From Hirundichthys speculiger (lineage: Eukaryota > Chordata > Actinopteri > Beloniformes > Exocoetidae): a stretch of 64,000 nt of DNA. Shown in pieces: positions 37,670 through 51,250 of this stretch (positions are counted from its first letter, which is position 1; the number at the start of each line of letters is the position of its first letter). Both the position numbers and the translations under genes were made by a program. The notes under the pieces were generated by a model. That model saw only the letters and a program-made list of their open reading frames with translations, did not search any database and was not told the origin of the DNA. The stretch covers positions 1 through 64,000 of the forward strand of contig JAGFBZ010001551.1 in NCBI GenBank assembly GCA_018398805.1, written 5' to 3'.

Positions 37670-40100
37670 TTGTGCCCATATTTCCCCAGATACCTCTCCC
37701 CCTGTATCCCCCTCCCAACATCTCTTAAGGCCTTCAAACCTGGGTGGCTGAGAACCCCTCAGTGTCCCTCCTCTTCCAGCGTGGTCTGTAATGCAGTTCT
37801 AGCTATAAGAGCTAATTGTTTGAGGTTTGTCACGATTCTCCGTAACAGCAGATGTTTCCAAATGAGTGTTTATATTTTCCCTTTAATTGTTCGAAAGAAA
37901 GAAGCTGGTCTCCATCAAATGAATTAGCAATATAAACAATTCCCAACTTGACCCAACCAGTCCAGGAGAATGTTTTTTTCCTTACCCTGAGGCTTTTATT
38001 GTGCCATAAAGATGTTTTATTTGTGAAATGAGAATTGGAGCCAATAATTTTGGACAAGGCTTACCACATGTCTCCTGCATGAAGGAGAGGACAGGGTTAT
38101 CACGGGGGTCCACGTCAGTAGTTGGAGTAATGACGGCCTGGGTGGGGGCACGTATGCTCCTTCTCTCTGGGGCTTGGTCAGTTGTTGTGTATAGTTTTGA
38201 CAATTGTTTGAGACAGAAAGCATAATGAATCCAAGCTCTATGAGGGAGGCTGAGGCTCAAAAGCAGCATACTTTTTTTTGTCTGATTTATATATGGTTCT
38301 TAACCAGCCCATAGAAAGCTGTACACAGCTTCATTATATTTCAATTATGCATTGTGCGATAAGCTGAACGGAACCATATTGCTTATAGTAAAATACAATT
38401 TAGGAACAATTGCCATCATTAACATTTTAATTTCTTGAATTTGAGGGAGGAGCTTGATTGTCATAATATTATCCAGCTGTGGATCTTTATACCCACATCC
38501 TTCAAGCCAGATGGTTGTCATGAAAATTGCCAACCCTACCTAATACAAGGTGGACAGATACTCCATAGGGGCATTGCTTCAGACTTTGACCAGTTTATAC
38601 TGAAACCAGTCACAGCTGAAAAGGAATCAATCAAAGTGAGGATGTGAGGTACTGTTGCTGATGGTATGATCCGCATACAGAAGCAGTTTATGCTCCTGGC
38701 TACTAGTCTTAATGCCAACTATATCATTATTTTGCCTGATATCTCAAGGACCAGAGCAAATAACGGGAAGGATGGGATTGGATCCTGCCTTGTCCCTCTA
38801 AAACGTTGGAAAGAGAGAGATCTCCTGCCATTTGTCACTATAGATGCATTGGGACTGCAATATAACGATCTAACCCAGATGATAAAAGAGGAGCCGACAC
38901 CAAATCTTTCTAATAACTGAAAAAGGACTCCACCCTGGTGAACGCTTTATCATCATCCAGTGAGAGAGCCACTGTCATGGCCGTCTCATTTCCAGCTTTC
39001 CACAAGAGATGAAGCAGCCTGCGTAGGTTATCAGATGACGTTCTGTTCTTAACAAAACCCACTTGGTCCGAGCGATTGAGTTTTGGTAAGAAAACCTCCA
39101 GTCTTGATACCAAAATCTCAGACAGCAGCTTAGCATCAACATTAATCAGTGATATAACTGCCATGGTGTTGTGGATCCCTATCTTTTTTATGAATTAAAG
39201 TTATTATAGCTGTCTGCATACTACCTGGGAGAAAACCTTTTTCTAAGGCATCCTTATAGACTCCCGTATAGCCTTTTCAACCTCCTCCAATGTGATATCT
39301 GCTGTGATTTGAGCTTGTTCCTCACGTGATAGAGTTGGACAATTTACAGTGGATTAGGATTGTCTGATTTATAAAGGCTTTGATAGAACCTGGCAAAAAT
39401 AGCATGTTATGTTTGTGTTGCCTGTTTTCAGTTCAGCTCTATCGTTCTGCTCTCCTGGTATTACCCTCTGTGCAGGAAACCTCACTGGTCCCTCACTGGT
39501 TTAGTTCAAAATAAGGTGTATTCAACCTTTCTCTGTAATATAGAGTTTTATTCCACTTTAGATTTGTTTAGTTGGAGGATAATGGAATGGTCTGAAGTGC
39601 AGATTTTCCATTCTTTTAATATCTACTTCCAAATCATGGAGACGTTGAACAGATCTCTTCTTCAGATATGAACAGTGTTGAATGAGTTGACCTCTAATAA
39701 TGGCTTTAAAAGCATCCTATTCCACTCCTGGATTTGCTCCCAGTGTTCAGCCAATAATCCAGTATCTCACCTTTCATAAAATCCATTGAATGTTCATCCC
39801 TAAGAAAGGGTGAGTTAAATCTCCACCTGGTGGGCTGAAGTCTCGGCACCTGGCCTAAATATACTGCCATCCTCACTGGTGCATGATCTGATATTAAGAT
39901 AGTACCTATTGTCGTTTGTTCGGTGATAGGAAGCAATGATTTTGAATTAGAAAATAATCTATTCTTGAATAAGAAGTGTGTGGATCCGAAAAAGTGGCAA
40001 ACCTCTTCTCTAAAGACTGAAAAAATCTCCAAGCATCAATCAAATCTAGCTCCTCTTCCAATGTATCAACTGCTTTTTGGGCCCGTGAGGGTCATGTCAC
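37670..40100 (-). mobile_element. L1-like LINE remnant
   Basis: Minus-strand, heavily frame-broken. From 5' to 3': the end of the endonuclease at 39706-40032 (ISDHAPVRMAVYLG, the SDH catalytic block); RT fingers at 38910-39164 (ISLINVDAKLLSEILVSRLE and DQVGFVKNRTSSDNLRRLLH); RT palm/thumb at 38536-38718 (FSINWSKSEAMPL); and C-terminal pieces at 37830-38533. These blocks are characteristic of L1/Tx1-type LINEs. Sequence upstream to about 40640 may belong to the same copy. Confidence 0.85.
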
Positions 40101-41235
40101 ACCCCATCTGTATGTTTTATCAACTCTAGGGTCCCTAATATTGTTAATGAATTTATGAGCTGTGAGCTGTGTACTTGAACTATTAATATCTACAAAAAAA
40201 AAAAACAGTCAGCAGTTGGAGCATAACTATCCATCTCCCCTCTTCATCTGATTGTTGCCTGAGTATTTCAATACAAAAATTCTTCCAAATAAAAATGGCC
40301 ACTCCCCTCAGATTAGAGGACCCAGCACTAAGAACACAATAATGAATCCTCTTTTTTCAAATGACTCTCCTGCAGGTTTTTCTGTTTAAGATACAATAGA
40401 AGCTTCCCTTCTTTGGCTGAGTTCACAACCTTTACATTCAATATCAACAGTCATCGTTTGTTACTAGATGTAAAGTAATACCAATAATTAGAAGCATTTA
40501 CCAGAACATATTTAAAGATCTGTCCGTATAGGGCTCTCCCTCCCCAACTGAACAAAAAACTCCATACCCATTAACAAAACACTAAAGACCACATATATAA
40601 AGACAACAGTGAGCCAAAGCTGAACATTTTTTTTCATTAATTCAGCCAACAGTGTTTTGTTCTAATAATGTCAGCACCAACGTAGGATCTGATGTTGGCC
40701 ATATTTTGGTAACAGCGTCAGCAGTGCTAAAGCTAAATGATCAAGATAACACAATATCTGGCCTGAATTACATTCATATTTTCATTTTTTTTGTGGCTTA
40801 TGTGGCCTTGACTAATGGTATAATGGCCACTTACTTTTCACCAGACGTGGTCCATATCTGTTCTCTCCTTCAGGTCCCACAACTCCAGTTGTAACCCATG
40901 CTAAAGTTGGGTTTTGATGTTTGGGCCGGGGCACTATCTGAGTGATTAGTACCAACAGAAACTCTGATTAAGTCAAAAGGTGCTCTTTGGGCAAAATTCA
41001 ACAGCAGCTGGGTAACTGCAGTATGGCATTTGCAAATAAACCATAGCAGATATGATCAGGAAAAAAAAAAAAAACTAATAAAAATGTTATTACATTTATG
41101 AGTGCATTATATTGATTTTGCTATAAAGAATTTTATTTTATTTTTTTAAAGTGCCCACAGGTCAATTTTGGCCTTTGGCCATGAAGGGGTTTTACCCAGC
41201 CCAACTGGGACCAAAAGTGTTTTTCCTAATCACTG
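40101..41235. other. Unresolved, partly LINE-flank
   Basis: No ORF of note. Possibly the 5' part of the L1-like element up to about 40640, then unique sequence. Confidence 0.3.
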
Positions 41236-41242
41236 AAAATCT

Positions 41243-41291
41243 CTTTTTTTTTTTTTTTTTGGTGGTGGTGGGGGGGGGGGGGGGGGGGGGT
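41243..41291. repeat. Adjacent T and G homopolymers
   Basis: A T run (about 41245-41261) followed by GGTGGTGGT and a G run of about 20 (to 41290). Assembly length here is unreliable. Confidence 0.9.
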
Positions 41292-41945
41292 CACCAACCC
41301 TCTGATGTTGATTAATAGCCCGTATTAATACCACAATCTGAATTTACTTCTTGGCTGTTGGGCAGGATCTTATTTCAGCAAGCTCAGCTGATCTGCATCC
41401 AAACATCTGACATGATGGGAGATTATCTGGGTCTTATTTTTGAGGGACAGACCATCTTTTAAAGTGATTGGGGGCTGTGGTTGACTGATTGGTGTCTGCA
41501 GACAGAAACAACGTCTTTTCTTGGACAGAGCAGTCATTGATGGCGTTCGGGGGAGCTGTTTGTTCTGCTAGAAGAAGAAGAACCGTCAAGTCTGAGTGTG
41601 AAAGCTGCTTTGTGCTTGTGGAGGTTGTGTGTTTGTGAGGAAACATCAGGAAATCCTGCTCCTCGTCCTGTGGACAGACGAGTGCATTCACTGGACCCAG
41701 CAGCTTTAAACTGGGGGTGGAGGGTATCACGTGATACACTATTGGGTAAATAGTGTGTCTTTATTCATTCTTTATCAAATGAATTAATCTTTTATTTTCC
41801 AAAAATGAGCAGACAAGTCTGATATGAGTCTGATCTGTGTTAAATATAGAGCTGAACTACAACCATCTCTACAACAGCTGGACGAGTGACTAAAACATCT
41901 AAGATTCATATTCTACAGCTTTTCAAAGTTGTGACCTGAGGATAC

Positions 41946-41981
<36 letters not shown>

Positions 41982-44950
41982 AATATCGAAATCCTCAACT
42001 GTTTAAAATGTAAACTTTTAAAAATGTCACATAAAAGAAAGAAAAAAAATCTATGAAGTTGTTGAATAAGCAGCAGCATGAAGTCATCTGTGGGACAGTC
42101 AGTTCACTAAATTGTAGAAGAATGGGAAAACCACAACCAGCGTGGAATAAAGGTCTAAGGGGTCGGAGCTCCCATTCCTCCAGGGCTTTGTGGACATTGG
42201 TCTTTCTCTCTGCTATGACTTCCTCCAGTTGTTCCAGTAGAAATAGACAGGATCACCACTCATCTCAGAGTCAGTGCTGATCTGTTCCTTCCTGAACTGA
42301 TGAGGCAAACATGGCCACGAGTTTCTTGTGAGGGGTTAGCGTGTCGATATTCTTCCCCATTTTGTCCATACACTTATGAATGAATCAGTGGAGTTGGCAT
42401 AGCTGCTTTCAAAACCGAAGTTTACAAGTCACACAAAACCCCTGATGCAGCGGTGATGACTGGTTTTGACTGCTGATACTGTTTTCCCAGTACTCCAGCT
42501 TCCCCTATGAACAGGATATGTGCAAAGATTGCAAATAAAATAAAATAAGTGTATCTAAGACAAAACCTTCTGACCTGATTCCAACTAGGAATAGGCTCCG
42601 CCCACCTTTAGCTAACTTGTTGATGTTGTATGTGACATAAACAGTGTATTTTCTGTCCACCTTGTTGTCTGTCCAGTGAAATCCAGCTATGGAGATGGAA
42701 ACAATATTTTTGTACAAGGCTATAAGTGTGTTTATTTCTGCTGTAAAGTTAGACACTTTAAAACGGGGACAGTGGAGATTGAGTCACTTTTCTTTTGGAG
42801 AAAGCCCCTACTGGTGAGTCAAAGAACTACAGTTTTCTACACTGGACTATCAAAGCTGGATATATCCCCTTGATCCAAACACAAAGTTTTGTTTGAGAAG
42901 TTTAGTTCTTGAATATACATTTTATGTAATTGAGACATCTGCTCTGAAGAATGAAAGAAAAGGTGTCTGTTTAGAAATTATAACTGATAGTTACTAACTA
43001 GCCTAAAAATACTAAGTTAGTGCCAGAAAAAGAGGTTTGTAAATAAGTTCGAATCACAAAAGAACAAACACAGCCATGGGCATTATGAAGTGGAAAACAG
43101 GAGTCCCAGCATTCTAACATCCAGAACCAGCAAACTCTTATCAGTAGTCAGCAGAACAGGGGGAGGAGGGGAAGGAGAAATGGAAGGAGGAGGGGGAGAC
43201 AAAAGAGAGGAAAGCAAAGGGGTGGGAGCAGCAGATTAAAATGACAATTCTCTGTTTTTCCATGCTACTTTAATTTTCCTGTCAGACAGAGCTCAGCTGT
43301 AGATGAAGTGTTTGTAGAAGACACAGCACAAATGTGGGATTGTGACTGTTATTCTCATACTTTCCTTTACTGGGAACTACAAAGAGGCCACGATGCAGAC
43401 AAAGGCAAAGACAAAGGCAGCAACTATACATGTGATCAAAGTTAAGTCTCAAGTAACCTGGTTCAATTCAATTTTGTTGAAAAACCAGAGCATCAAAACC
43501 CCAGTAACTGCAAAATGCTACTTCATACAAAGACAAACTGAATAAGTAATGTTACTGCATTGTGACTTTGTTTTCCTGCTTTGACATCACAGATGCTGCA
43601 GTCTGCTCTCGTTGCCATATCCCAGAGGAAATATGATATCAGGATCACAACACTCCCTCCTTCCAGAGTGGACAACATCCACTCTGACACGTGAACACAA
43701 TCTGGTTTATAATCACACTGATGTTACCTGATGACGAGGCCTGGTGTTTTAAATGTAGCAACAGAAGTTACTCCTGAATAAATTAAGATTACTCTGGTAA
43801 ACTTGTAACATTAATCATGATACATTTTGCAAAGGTTGCATCATGGGCTTTAGCGTCCTGCCCAAGGACACTTTGACATCTGGCAGGGCCAAGGATTGAA
43901 CACACTCATTTGTTTCTGCCTTCTTGTGTTGCGGTTTGTGTTTTAACTGTGTGTGGATAAACTTCATTGAAATAAGTGATATCAAGCTTTAAGACTCATC
44001 CTATAATTTATGAGTATAGCAGGAACCCTGAGTGACTGAGTGGCTGAGGAGAGGAAGGAGTAAATCCACTTTAGTTTTGTTTCAGATCAATGTTAATTCT
44101 TTACAATGACCACCCAACTCAATCTATGAAACCTTCTAATTAAAAATAGAAAAATGCACATTTGGTTGTGAATTGGCTCAATCTAAAACAGAACAAGGGC
44201 TTGTTCCAAAAAAAACATGTACAACTCTAAGTATGTCGAATGTGAAATGACAGAAACTTTTAGGGTTTTCTGTTTTAGATATTAAGATTACTTAACTCAA
44301 GCCTGTTCCAGAAACTGAGCTCACTTATATTTGGATTCTGTTAGCAGATGTGTAATGTTATTGATGAGTAGAGACAGACGTGCTGTCCAGCGCTTTATTT
44401 AGCCAAATGATGGCTAACACTTACAGCATAGCACATGCGCGGCGCACTTGGACGTAGCTTGATAACACATGGATCCAGCCTGGCATGTTGGCTGGTTTCT
44501 GTGGAAACCTGAAGCAGAATATGAAAACCCTGATATCTAGAAAATTAGATCAATCACTAATCCTTCACTCTTCTCTGAAAGTTGTTTTAGGACGGTCATC
44601 CAACACCACCAGAGCTGCCATCTTTGAACACAGATACTGTGATTCATTGTTCTCAGAAAAATACTGTAGCTTGATGCTAGTTTTAGGACATGAATTATTT
44701 TGTTTCTGTTAAATTCGCCTTTTGTCTTGTTTCCACTTCAGTCAATTCAGCTGCTGCAAAGCCATATACACAATCTTAAAGTATTTATTAAAAAAACATT
44801 TTTTTTTAAATAAACGCTTTTGTTTGAGTTCAGCATCACTATCACAGACTGTATAAAAGAAAACTGGACAAACCCTTCTGTGATGTCACACACATATTTC
44901 TGAAGAGGGGTTTTAAAGCAGAACAAAATAATTTTATCATCACAAAATAT
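41292..44950. other. Unresolved non-coding sequence
   Basis: No gene recognised. Includes an (AAAT)n microsatellite (about 41949-41984) and a decayed repeat fragment near 43850-43910 with GCCCAAGGACACTTTGACAT, a common fish SINE/LINE word. Short ORFs look random. Confidence 0.35.
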
Positions 44951-44951
44951 C

Positions 44952-45016
44952 TGTTTCACTTTTGATTATTTTCCATAGCTATTATTGAGCTATGGAAAAT
45001 AATCAAAAGTGAAACA
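44952..45016. repeat. Perfect 29-base inverted repeat (hairpin)
   Basis: Arms 44952-44980 and 44988-45016 are exact reverse complements around a 7-base spacer ATTATTG. The arm begins TGTTTCACTTTTGATTATTT. Flanks do not extend the pairing. No T run follows, so it is not a pol III terminator-type hairpin. It could be a microRNA-like fold, a recent palindromic duplication, or the core of a tiny foldback element. Confidence 0.9.
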
Positions 45017-48000
45017 AAAGGTTAGCAACCAACATAGTTTAAACCACTTGGGTATGATGCAAGTGTTTCCCGAAACCATATTTTAAACATTGGAGATAAC
45101 GACGTTGGTGACCAACCTACACTGTGGCCCATAAAGTTGGAATAATTTTGTTTTAAGATAAACTATCTATCAAGAATACATCACACTGTCAGTCGTTTCA
45201 TGAGCAGAGGTATAAAATATTTTACTCCAACTTCATAAACAGTGTAGTACAAGCCAGTGGTGTTTGACACAGGCGTTTTCCACTATTTCAACAAATGTCC
45301 TCAGACACTGTTGAATTGTAATGATGTTGTAACTCTGTTGAAAGTTGGAGTGTCAGATCTCAGGCAGTTATTAGAAGCTTAGTTCCTGGTGGCGACATCA
45401 CTGATGGCAGAAGATGAAGTCGGTGCGGGTAGTAACTGTCGCGGTAAGCTGACAGTGGAAGTTCACGTCCACCAGTTACTCCCCATGCAGAGTTGCACCC
45501 TTCTTCTCATGGGTGACATAAGTATGCAAAAAAATAAACATTTTAATAAAATTTAAACTTAAATTCCCCTGTACTTAAATTATAATGTAACAAAAAAAGT
45601 CTTTACTATAAAATTCAAACTATTAATTATTGACAATTAATTAATTAATTGATTCATTCATTGATTAATTAATTAATTAATTGAGGGACTGCTTGTGGCT
45701 GCGATGTTACAGACATTCAATTATTTTAATAATCATGATAATGAAACAGATATAGACTTAAGTCACTCAGTAATGCTTAACCAACATGATGCTGATAAAA
45801 CATTCAGATAATTAAAAACTACACTATTGCCAAGTATTTGATGATATGTGCCTGCGGGTTTACTTTATTTCATGTGTTCATATACATGTTATAAAAGGTG
45901 GAGATCCAGCAGTAGCCTGTGAGCCATTTATAATTTAATTAATCGCACTAATGGGAAAAAAACATCACTACGGCCAGGTTCTGTGTAGGTTTATTTTATT
46001 TAATTTAATTCTTACATTATTTTTCTTCTATTTTTGTAAAATGTTGTGCTTGTGATCTGAACACCCCCCACCCCCCAAAAAAAGGTTATATAGGAATATG
46101 TCCCCCATGCCCCTCTCCCCAAAACTACGCCCATGCTTCTTCTTAAAGAACTCCTTCCAAAACAAACTGTTTAATTCTTGGGTTTTTTTTTTTTTTTTAA
46201 TTACCATAGCTCAGTTAAAGTTGCACTCACATGCTCAACATCAGAATACTCTTCTACCCCTGTAGTCTGTATCAGCCTGTGATGAAAAAAAAAACAGCCG
46301 GAAACACGAGCAGATCATAAAAGTGTACCAGCCTACATCACATTGAACAGTAACCCCACCCCCAGACAAACATGGCAGGGAGCAGAGCTTATTCAGGAGA
46401 GAAGAAAGCGGAGCTTACATTTCAAAAACATGGCAGAAAAACTTCGTGGCTGAGCTGTTTGCAACAGTAACACATCTACATTGCATGTCTTGGCTAAGAA
46501 AGAGGATCTACGGAAGAAATGGTTGAAGTTTATTTTCTGAACACCATCAGCGAAGTATAACGCAACTTTACGTGTGTGTTCTGATCATCAAAGTAACAAT
46601 TCAAATTACAGTGCTGACAGTAGTAGATAAGTTGTGTTTAAAACCTGGATCTGTGCCATCTCAATGATCCACCACCAGCTCACAGGCTGGAAGTAGAAAT
46701 AGATTTTTTCCCAACTGCAGTTGTTGTTTCAAAAGCATGTTATTCTACTTGTTAATAGGCTATAGCATGATGACACCGAGATGAGCTATAAGTGTGGTAA
46801 CGTTGTCCATAACCACGGGAGCTTTTACAGAGAGTAACGTTAGCTTGAGAAATTTTCCAATATAATTTTCCAAGCTAAAATTGAAAAACTTGGTGTTACA
46901 GAGTTTTTTTGACCAGGATCAAAAAAATATGGCTATATTTCTGAAAACATTTTTCACGTCTCGATCTAAGTTAAAGTAAACCAACTGCAGGATAAACCAC
47001 CAGAGGGAGCGTCACAGTGCTAAAGTAAAACAGCTTGAAACTAGACAACAATTGCAGATTTTTGTTGAAACCAACTCTCAGGGCATTATTTCAGACTAAA
47101 GACCACTGCAAAATTAATGAAAATACGATGGAGTGAGACCTTTAATGTCACTGTCCCTCCACTTTGTCCTGACACCATCAGGTGCTCTTTTCCCGCCATG
47201 CCAGTGATTTGGCTTGTAGTAAACTATGGCTAGTGAGTCATTTTATGGTTAGCTTATGCTAAAGTGGGATGCTAACTAGTGTTACTTTGCATTCATTCTG
47301 ACCAAATGTGTCCATTCATGCTTGTTTCAGATGTTGTTTTAATAGTGACATCTGATTGGCCCTCTAGTCTGCCTTCTGACTTGCATGGACTGCTGGTTGT
47401 GTCGCAGAGCTGCTGTAGAAATGCAAGCTACTTTCTTGACCTGCCTTGAAACATGAATTTAGAAGCGTAAAGCCTAATTTACTCTTCTGATAATTACCTA
47501 CGCAACAAGTGTTATTGATCCACCTGGTAGAATTGTTCTTCCTCATATTTCCCGCTGCTGCTTCTTCCTTCAAGGTTTTCAAGTCAGGTAGAGCGATACT
47601 TTGCTGCAGTGTCAGTAAAAATTAATGATGCTCAATATTTTTCAAGACCGACTCATGTAAGATTTGCTCTGTCGTACTGTCTGAGCCACATATATTAAGT
47701 AATCAAAAGGAAGGTCAGGGCTGCAAGCTACAGCACTGCAGAAAAGAAGCCACACCGCCATCTAGCGGTGGTGTAATTACAGAGCAACATGCAAGTATAA
47801 ACTCCAAAAATGACACACCACCTGGACCCTACCTGTTCACAGGTCAGCACTGTGAGCCACCTTTATGCCCAGGCTCTTCCTGGCTGACCCAGAGCCGGGC
47901 AGGTTGCACCGCTGCAAATGGTGCTAGCTTACACCAGGCTGAGGTCTTGCAGGAGGTAACACTGCTTACAAGCGTTTCATCTGCACCTAGTATGACGTTT

Positions 48001-48540
48001 AAGGTACAGAAAGGCATTGTTTCTTTCATTTTTTTTATTTATTTAGTTTTTGTTATTTATTTACCATAACTTAATGATTACAAAATTTCAATCTAAAATG
48101 GTTTTTTAGTACAAATAGAATTACAAGCCATATGATCTTTAATTTAAGAATGAATATAGTACTTTTGTATAACATCTTTATTCACAACTCTGCTGTAAAG
48201 CTGGATGTTTTAACATGGACGTCACTGAAAATCTACTTACTTTTGAAGACAGCTGCTCCAAAATTTCATGCTTCCAGAGTTGCTCAGTTCAAATATTTTA
48301 ATTAACATTCCAGAGTTCAGAGAAAATAATACATATCTCAATACTGTTTTTAACCACCTGGTGACTAAAACATCTGAGTAAGATTAAATATAAACTTAAA
48401 TAACAAGACTTGACCACGATTGGAATTCAGTGAATTTTAATAATTGTTTGCATGCAAAGGGGCCATACCTTCTCAGCAGATCGATGCAGAAGGACACAGA
48501 GCATCAGTTATACAAATGGTTTAAAGAGCAGACCTAGAAA
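45017..48540. other. Unresolved non-coding sequence
   Basis: No gene recognised. Contains AT-rich ATTAATTAATT stretches at 45640-45685 and homopolymer runs. Two CATGGCAG words at 46370-46435 are unexplained. Confidence 0.35.
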
Positions 48541-48550
48541 TACACTAGAC

Positions 48551-49048
48551 CAGTGGTGCGCAAACTGTGGTCCGTGTACCACCAGTGGTACGCGAGCGCT
48601 CTCTGGTGAAACGCGGGAGGACGTAATGACTTTCCACATTTTTTCCACATTTTCAGTTTAAAAAAAATCAGAACCATACAATGCATTATAAATACAACGT
48701 TTCAAATGAATGTGTAGCTTGAGATCATTAAAATAGTGTCTTTAAAAAAATATATTTGTTCTATATTCAGTTGCAGTGCATATGTAACAACTTTTGAGTG
48801 TGTTTATTTTGCTCTGTATGAGAGTATGAGTCTGTGAGAATTGTTGAACAGAGTTGTAAATGTCTGATTCAGTAAAGTAACAATTCAGGCAATAAATATC
48901 CACAATAAGGAATAAACATCTCTCCTGTGTGTTTAAAGCTAATTGAGAAGGCATATATGGCTATATTTTACAACCGGTCATCATGGTGGTACTCAGAGAG
49001 CTGAACAGTTTCTCAGGTGCTACACAGGATTAAAAGTTTGAGAAGCTA
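48551..49048. mobile_element. hAT MITE, second copy of the 29266 family
   Basis: Left end CAGTGGTGCGCAAACTGTGG, right end (complement) AGCTTCTCAAACTTTTA. The 8-base duplication CACTAGAC lies at 48543-48550 and 49049-49056. Internal sequence matches 33330-33722 in inverted orientation, including the 68-70 codon frame (48742-48954, minus). Confidence 0.85.
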
Positions 49049-49056
49049 CACTAGAC

Positions 49057-50240
49057 ACAATATATGAGGCACTTAGAAATAACATTTTGCAGATGTCAAA
49101 GAGAGTGGGAACTACGACAATTTAGACATAATAAAAGGCCCATGGCTGGAACTAAGTACACCACTTTAAACATAGTCAGTCAGGAACAAAATCATGGAAA
49201 ATAATGTTTACATTTCACCACGTTTGTTACAGAACTGAGAATGGTGGAACAAGAAAAAGTTAAAGTTGATAAAGTCAATTCTGTCTTTGGAAAGATGTTT
49301 TAGATAGAGTTTTCATTCTCATGATATTACATTTCATTCCATTTCCAAAAATATCAGCATCAGTGATCTAATAGACTGGAAAGCTGGAGAAAGACTGTGT
49401 CACAGAAAGAGCTGTGTAATTAGGTTTCAGAGAAACCCACAGAGAAAATACTTTCACATATACGAGTGTGTCACCTCCTGTTTAAAATGACAATTAAATT
49501 ACATAACGTTTGCAACTACAGTTATACCCACCATCCCCTTCAATACTTACTGACAGCAAAGAACACACTCTACTTTGTGTGGCTATTCTTATTAGGACAC
49601 TGCATTGACTTTATTCACATATCCAAATCTGGAACATGAATATAGAACTTATTTTATCTAGCCCCCAAGGATGTGCAAAGACATTTATATGCTTAAAAAA
49701 TAACTCTGTGCTGTTTCAGAAACATACACCGACTTCATGTCCTGTGATATATAATGATTTTGTTTTTTGTCAGAATGTCAACCGAAGCAATTCTCTTCAA
49801 CGGTTCTGTAGTTGTATGATGGGTTTAGAGCAAAACTCTCAAAGAAGAGAAAAAATATGAAGGAAGAAAATAATTTAAAGAGAGATGGGAAGCAAAGGCA
49901 TGTTTCTGTTCAATAGAGAAAAAAATCAACTATTTATCCTTTACTTTTTTGACTGTTTGAGTATCAAAATATTAGAATTCACAAGGCCACTTTGACACCA
50001 AGCTTCTGGCTAGGTAGGAATAAAAAGTAGCCTACATTCTCAGTAGAATATGCTCATGAAATTAACGTCATTAAAAAGTGATGCAGCTGTGAAAGAAGCT
50101 TTATTGCAGCTAAAGAAATCTTTTTTTAAAGGCACATTTATACATCAGTCTAAGCTGAATGTATGTCAGCAGGTTTGCTTGAACAGAAATGACTTTCCAC
50201 TTCAACAAATTTGGGCTTTGGTCCCCAGATGGACTTCCAG
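49057..50240. other. Unresolved non-coding sequence
   Basis: No gene or repeat family recognised. Confidence 0.35.
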
Positions 50241-51057
50241 TCCCCCCAAGGACTACTGATCCCCCCAAGGACTACTGGTCTCCACAAGGACTAGTGCTCC
50301 CTACAAAGACTACTGGTTCCCCCAAGGACTACTGGTCCCTACAAGGACTACTGATCCCCCCAAGGACTACTGGTCTCTACCAAGGACTACTGATCCCCCC
50401 TACTGATCACAACGACTACTGATCCCTCCAACGACTACTGATCCCTCCAAGGACTACTGGTTCCTACAAGGACTACTGGTCCCCCCAAGGACTAGTGCTC
50501 CCTACAAAGACTACTGGTCCCCCCAAGGACTACTGATCCCTACAAGGACTACTAATCCCCCCAAGGACTACTGGTCCCTACAAGGACTACTGGTCCCCCC
50601 AAGGACTAGTGCTCCCTACAAAGACAACTGGTCCCCCCAAGGACTACTGATCCGTACAAGGACTACTGATCCCCCCAAGGACTACTGATCCCTACAAGGA
50701 CTACTGATCCCTACAAGGGCTACTAATCCCCCCAAGGACTACTGATCCCTACAAGGACTAGTGCTCCCTACAAAGACTACTGGTTCTCCCAAGGACTACT
50801 GATCACTACAAGGACTACTTATCCCCCCAAGGACTACTGATCCCTACAAGGACTACTGATCCCCCCGAGGACTACTGATTCCTACAAGGACTATTGATCC
50901 CTACAAGGGCTACTGATCCCCCCAAGGACTACTGGTCTCCCCAAGGACTAGTGCTCCCTACAAAGACTACTGGTCCCCCCAAGTGCTACTGGTCTCTACA
51001 AGGACTAGTGCTCCCTACAAAAACTACTGGTTCCCCCAAGGACTACTGGTCCCTACA
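50241..51057. repeat. 19-base minisatellite
   Basis: About 40 head-to-tail copies of units such as CTGATCCCCCCAAGGACTA and CTGATCCCTACAAGGACTA, alternating irregularly, with some CTAGTGCTCC variants. There are higher-order groupings of three to five units. Confidence 0.95.
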
Positions 51058-51250
51058 AAGTCATTGACTGTACCATCATGATTTTCACAGAAACATGGCT
51101 GAATGAGGGCATTCTGAATAGTGCTACTGAGCTGGCTGAACGCTCTGTTTTCTGGGCAGACAGGACAGCAGATGACCAAAGGTGGAGGGCTGTGCATTTA
51201 TTTAAACAATGCTTGGTGTACAGACAGACCAAAAGGAGTGTAAGATCCCC
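51058..51250 (+). mobile_element. LINE endonuclease fragment
   Basis: The frame CTIMIFTETWLNEGILNSAT followed by WADRT matches the ETWL and RADRT blocks of apurinic-type LINE endonucleases. It begins directly at the end of the minisatellite and is truncated and frame-broken. Confidence 0.65.

Noticed and set aside
43850..43910. Possible host exon near a splice-like AG
   Set aside because: Words match a common fish repeat (GCCCAAGGACACTTTGACAT) rather than a gene.
50189..50422. 77-codon ORF in the minisatellite
   Set aside because: Translation of the 19-base tandem repeat. The frame exists only because the unit lacks stops.
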